Assembly (NCBI GenBank): GCA_013398275.1
Contig: VZSE01002737.1
Span: forward strand, 189,961-253,960
Length of the DNA stretch: 64,000 bases
Direction of reading: 5' to 3'
Origin: Promerops cafer
Taxonomy: Eukaryota; Chordata; Aves; Passeriformes; Nectariniidae
This document shows positions 61,327-64,000 of this stretch, piece after piece; position 1 is the stretch's first letter; every line of letters begins with the position of its first letter. The notes under the pieces are model-generated. The model made no database searches. It saw only the letters and a program-made list of their open reading frames with translations, and was not told where the DNA came from. The position numbers and the translations under genes were made by a program.

Positions 61327-61416
61327 TGAACACTTAGTTAAAGTCAAGGTTGTTCCTTACATTCCTATAAATGAACACTTAGTGAAAGCCAGGGCTAAAT
61401 TTATTCCTCAGCAAAA
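61327..61416. repeat. 45-bp-period imperfect tandem duplication
   Basis: TGAACACTTAGTTAAAGTCA at 61,327 recurs at 61,372 with substitutions (TGAACACTTAGTGAAAGCCA), and the following bases also correspond (TTCCTTACATTCCT, TTTATTCCTCA). The two copies have diverged, so the duplication is older than the one at 60,376. Confidence 0.7.
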
Positions 61417-62565
61417 CTGCAAATGAGTTCAAATTACAATTATAACCTCAGCATCAGTGTAGGTGGAACTCATGAGAGACCTTCATTGTGTTCGAGGGCA
61501 TAGTCCCTGGGAACTGACATGGGAAAGGTTAAGTGACTGAGAACTGAGTGAATAGCAGGGCAGGCAGCAGATAGAAAAGGTTTAATTGAGTGGCACTATA
61601 TTTTATTTTTTAACCAGTAGGGAGAACTACAAATGAAACAGCTGTGCTGTGAAATAAACACAAGCTGGTGAGCAGCAGAGTAGTAAAATAATGGCAATGG
61701 ATCAAAATATTTTGTTTTCATAAAGGAGAAGCTTTTTTTGTTTTCATCCTGGTGTCAATCCTTTTATGTAGAACATCTACACAATAATTTCCAAACTTTT
61801 TTTTTGATTGAAAGGCCCCAAATATTCCAACACCATCAAAACAAAACATTGAAACATTACAATAATATATAATTTGGGGGAAAAAGTTCCAACTGAAATG
61901 CCAGCAAAGCTGACAGCTTTTAAACATGTTTCAAAAACAAACAGAAAAGAAAATCAGTTCCAGTATACCCACTAGCTACAGAAGATAAACACAAAAAAAT
62001 CATGCCAATCAACAGTTTAGTCATTTTCATCTCTAAATGATAATTATGAACACCAAGGAGTTTAGAACAAGAGCAAAGAAACTCAAAACACCTGAAGTTT
62101 TTCTGCACTTTGAGAAAAAGTGAAAAAAGAGTATATAGAAGTGCCCTTGAGTTTTTTTACTTAAATTCTTACACTCTCACTCTCACTCCCCTGCTCCTCT
62201 TTTTCATTATTTTTTCTCCATTCCATTTCTCTGCATCCCCAGGTACTACACACTAACTGCTCTGTCGCTGTCCTCTGATCACATTTGTCTTTTCTGCAGT
62301 ATGCCCAAGAAACTGCCTCACTGACTAATACAGGAGTGACTCACTTACTGCTCCTCTTCACAAGAGCTGTCAGTGTGAAAATCCCTATATACAAGGCAAA
62401 TAGGGAGAGCAATGATGTTTCTGCTAGCCCACCAAGAAAATAATTCATCTATTTCCTTGAATTATGGGAAAACATGGATTATTTCAGCCCCTGTTCTCAG
62501 CAAGGTCCAGATCTGTGGCAAGGGATGGTATTGTGAGAAAACCCAGCATTAGGGAAAGGACGAGA

Positions 62566-62800
62566 AACATCCGGAGTTGTGACTTTAATTAAAGCAAAGT
62601 TCAAGCTGAGCATGTGTTTCAGGGCTTTTGTAGAATTTGGGACTGAAAGATGATGGTAGATGCATTAAACATGTGCTTTGGTAGAAACTCTTCATAGAGA
62701 TAAGATCATCTTTTAATTAAGTGTAGCTAATTAAAGGAAACAGCAGGGTTTATCTCATTTGCTGCACTGAGACAAAAACAACCAAAGCGCTGTCACACTA
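62566..62800. promoter_or_regulatory. Motif-dense candidate enhancer
   Basis: Over about 230 bp the sequence carries an ETS-type CCGGA (about 62,570), TTTAATTAAA (62,584-62,593), a nuclear-receptor/HNF4-like GCAAAGTTCA (62,594-62,603), a full GATA site AGATAAG (62,698-62,704), TTAATTAA (62,713-62,720), an NKX2-like TTAAGTG (62,717-62,723), CTAATTA (62,727-62,733) and a reverse GATA site TTATCT (62,750-62,755). The clustering of GATA and homeodomain sites within 60 bp is the densest I saw. The motifs are read directly; enhancer activity and conservation are inferred. Confidence 0.3.
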
Positions 62801-64000
62801 AGGCTGTACAACAATATACAGATCTCAGGTCAGCTGCTCCAGCATTTTTCCAGACATATTCATAATTTGATCTCTGTGTGCAACTCATGGGGGTCAGGTT
62901 GGGAGGGAAGGGGGAGTATAACAGGCACAATCTCTTGGTTTGCAAGGGGAAGACAGTCAGCATTAAACAAAGAGGAAATCAGTCGTGCTACAAAACCACT
63001 TGTGACATCCTTTTCCTGCGGGAAAAGAAAAAGTGATAAATGCTTTAGTACTGCTTAACACTGTTTCACCTACTAAATTTCATACCATTATATCATTTCC
63101 TCAGAGAATCAGATATTTGTATTAATCTGATGTTACCACAAAAAATGTTGGAAACGTAGGAAGAAACAAGAAATGTATCAGCAGAAAGTAAGCACGAGGC
63201 TCCAAAACTAAATCCTGAGGGGCTTAATCCCCCTACCTCCATTGCAGTTGTGTCAGATGTGCATGACAAACACTCCTCAACTCACTGAGATATTGCACAT
63301 CTACATCCATGAAGGAGTGTAAAGTCCCAATAGAATGGCAGTGTCATGAAAACACCCCAAGGAAATGAATAATTCTGTTTACATCAGAAGAAGGGAGGGA
63401 AGAACTCAAAGTATCCCACCAGGCAAGGAACTAAAAAAAGTGAAAACTGAATTAGTATTAGGTCCAGTCATTGAATAAGCAATTTTTTACTTCTTTAGGA
63501 TTTTCCATGGAAACAATCTTACTGCAAGGACAAAAATTGATAAAGTCTTGTTTCTACTGGATTTATGCCTCTTTGTTGATTGACTTTTTAACTGAATTAT
63601 AGCAACATTTCCTTTTATCTTCATATATAACTGGATTATGAGGCTGAGGTAACTTGTTTTCCCTTCTCTTCCTGCTCCAACTGTCCTCCAGCAAAGTAGG
63701 AACAAAAAGCTCAATTTCTTTGTCTACTTAAACATCTCAAGTATTAAGCTAAAGTAATCTATTTCCCCTACAGTATCTCCCACTACCTGCATACATATGA
63801 GCAGTCACAGCCAAGAGAATAGAAATTTATCCAGGACAATGTTACAAGTGTTGGAAAGTAAATGTTTCTTATCCTCTACAGCCCATTCTTCAGCAAATCT
63901 AGCAGAACAGAATTGCTATGGAAACCTCTGTTTCTGGAAAACTTTTAGGGGATGATATCCCACTCTGGTTGAGTGATTCCCTAAGCTTTGTTTCCACCAC
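62801..64000. other. Non-coding unique DNA, no gene seen
   Basis: Frames of at most 75 codons without recognisable products. It includes the G-quadruplex motif at 62,889-62,914. Confidence 0.6.
62889..62914 (+). other. G-quadruplex motif
   Basis: Tracts G5, G3, G3, G5 with loops of 7, 1 and 2 nt. It lies about 90 bp to the right of the motif-dense candidate enhancer. Confidence 0.4.

Larger units (their letters stand above)
60215..62565. other. Non-coding unique DNA with small tandem duplications
   Basis: AT-rich, short frames only. Two local duplications are listed separately (60,376 and 61,327). Confidence 0.6.

Noticed and set aside
1..64000. CRISPR arrays, operons, rRNA genes, phage or plasmid modules
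   Set aside because: No evenly spaced direct repeats, no dense gene packing and no conserved RNA signatures; the sequence is vertebrate nuclear DNA.

Overview
The window looks like non-coding nuclear DNA from a bird. The evidence is three CR1 LINE 3' fragments (about 32.1-32.4 kb on +, 59.9-60.2 kb on -, 17.5-17.8 kb on +). In addition, one solo retroviral LTR (13.4-14.0 kb) resembles LTRs common in avian genomes. The background is AT-rich, intact transposons are scarce, and ancient MIR-like scraps are few. No bacterial, organellar or plasmid features are present. The species, chromosome and neighbouring genes cannot be determined from the sequence alone.

I find no protein-coding gene that I can defend. 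Open reading frames in all six frames are short (the longest is 170 codons, in a pyrimidine-rich strand), none shows a recognisable domain, and none chains into an exon set. The most likely reading is a gene desert or the interior of a long intron. Unrecognised exons or a lncRNA cannot be excluded by eye.

Layout. 1-13.3 kb: AT-rich unique DNA with homeodomain/E-box motif clusters, a MIR-like fragment, an AAAC microsatellite and a G-quadruplex motif. 13.37-13.97 kb: solo LTR on the minus strand with a TATA box. 14-28 kb: unique DNA with an old CR1 piece, a block of overlapping ORFs (16.0-16.5 kb) and GA and AGT microsatellites. 28.1-28.5 kb: a short GC-rich island with a CpG-dense core and a G-quadruplex motif, the strongest base-composition anomaly in the window. 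29-38 kb: a MIR-like piece, the best-preserved CR1 and a hAT-like end. 38-60 kb: AT-rich DNA with a homeodomain-rich block near 40 kb, a purine-rich tract near 42 kb, a perfect double-E-box palindrome at 51.05 kb and a degenerate tRNA-like sequence near 56 kb. 60-64 kb: a CR1 fragment, short tandem duplications, then a motif-dense candidate enhancer at 62.57-62.8 kb followed by a G-quadruplex motif.

No new multi-gene system is visible. The points worth checking are regulatory (candidate enhancers, the GC island, LTR promoter) and fossil (tRNA-like, hAT-like and MIR-like remnants). All repeat names come from recalled family consensus, not from a database search.
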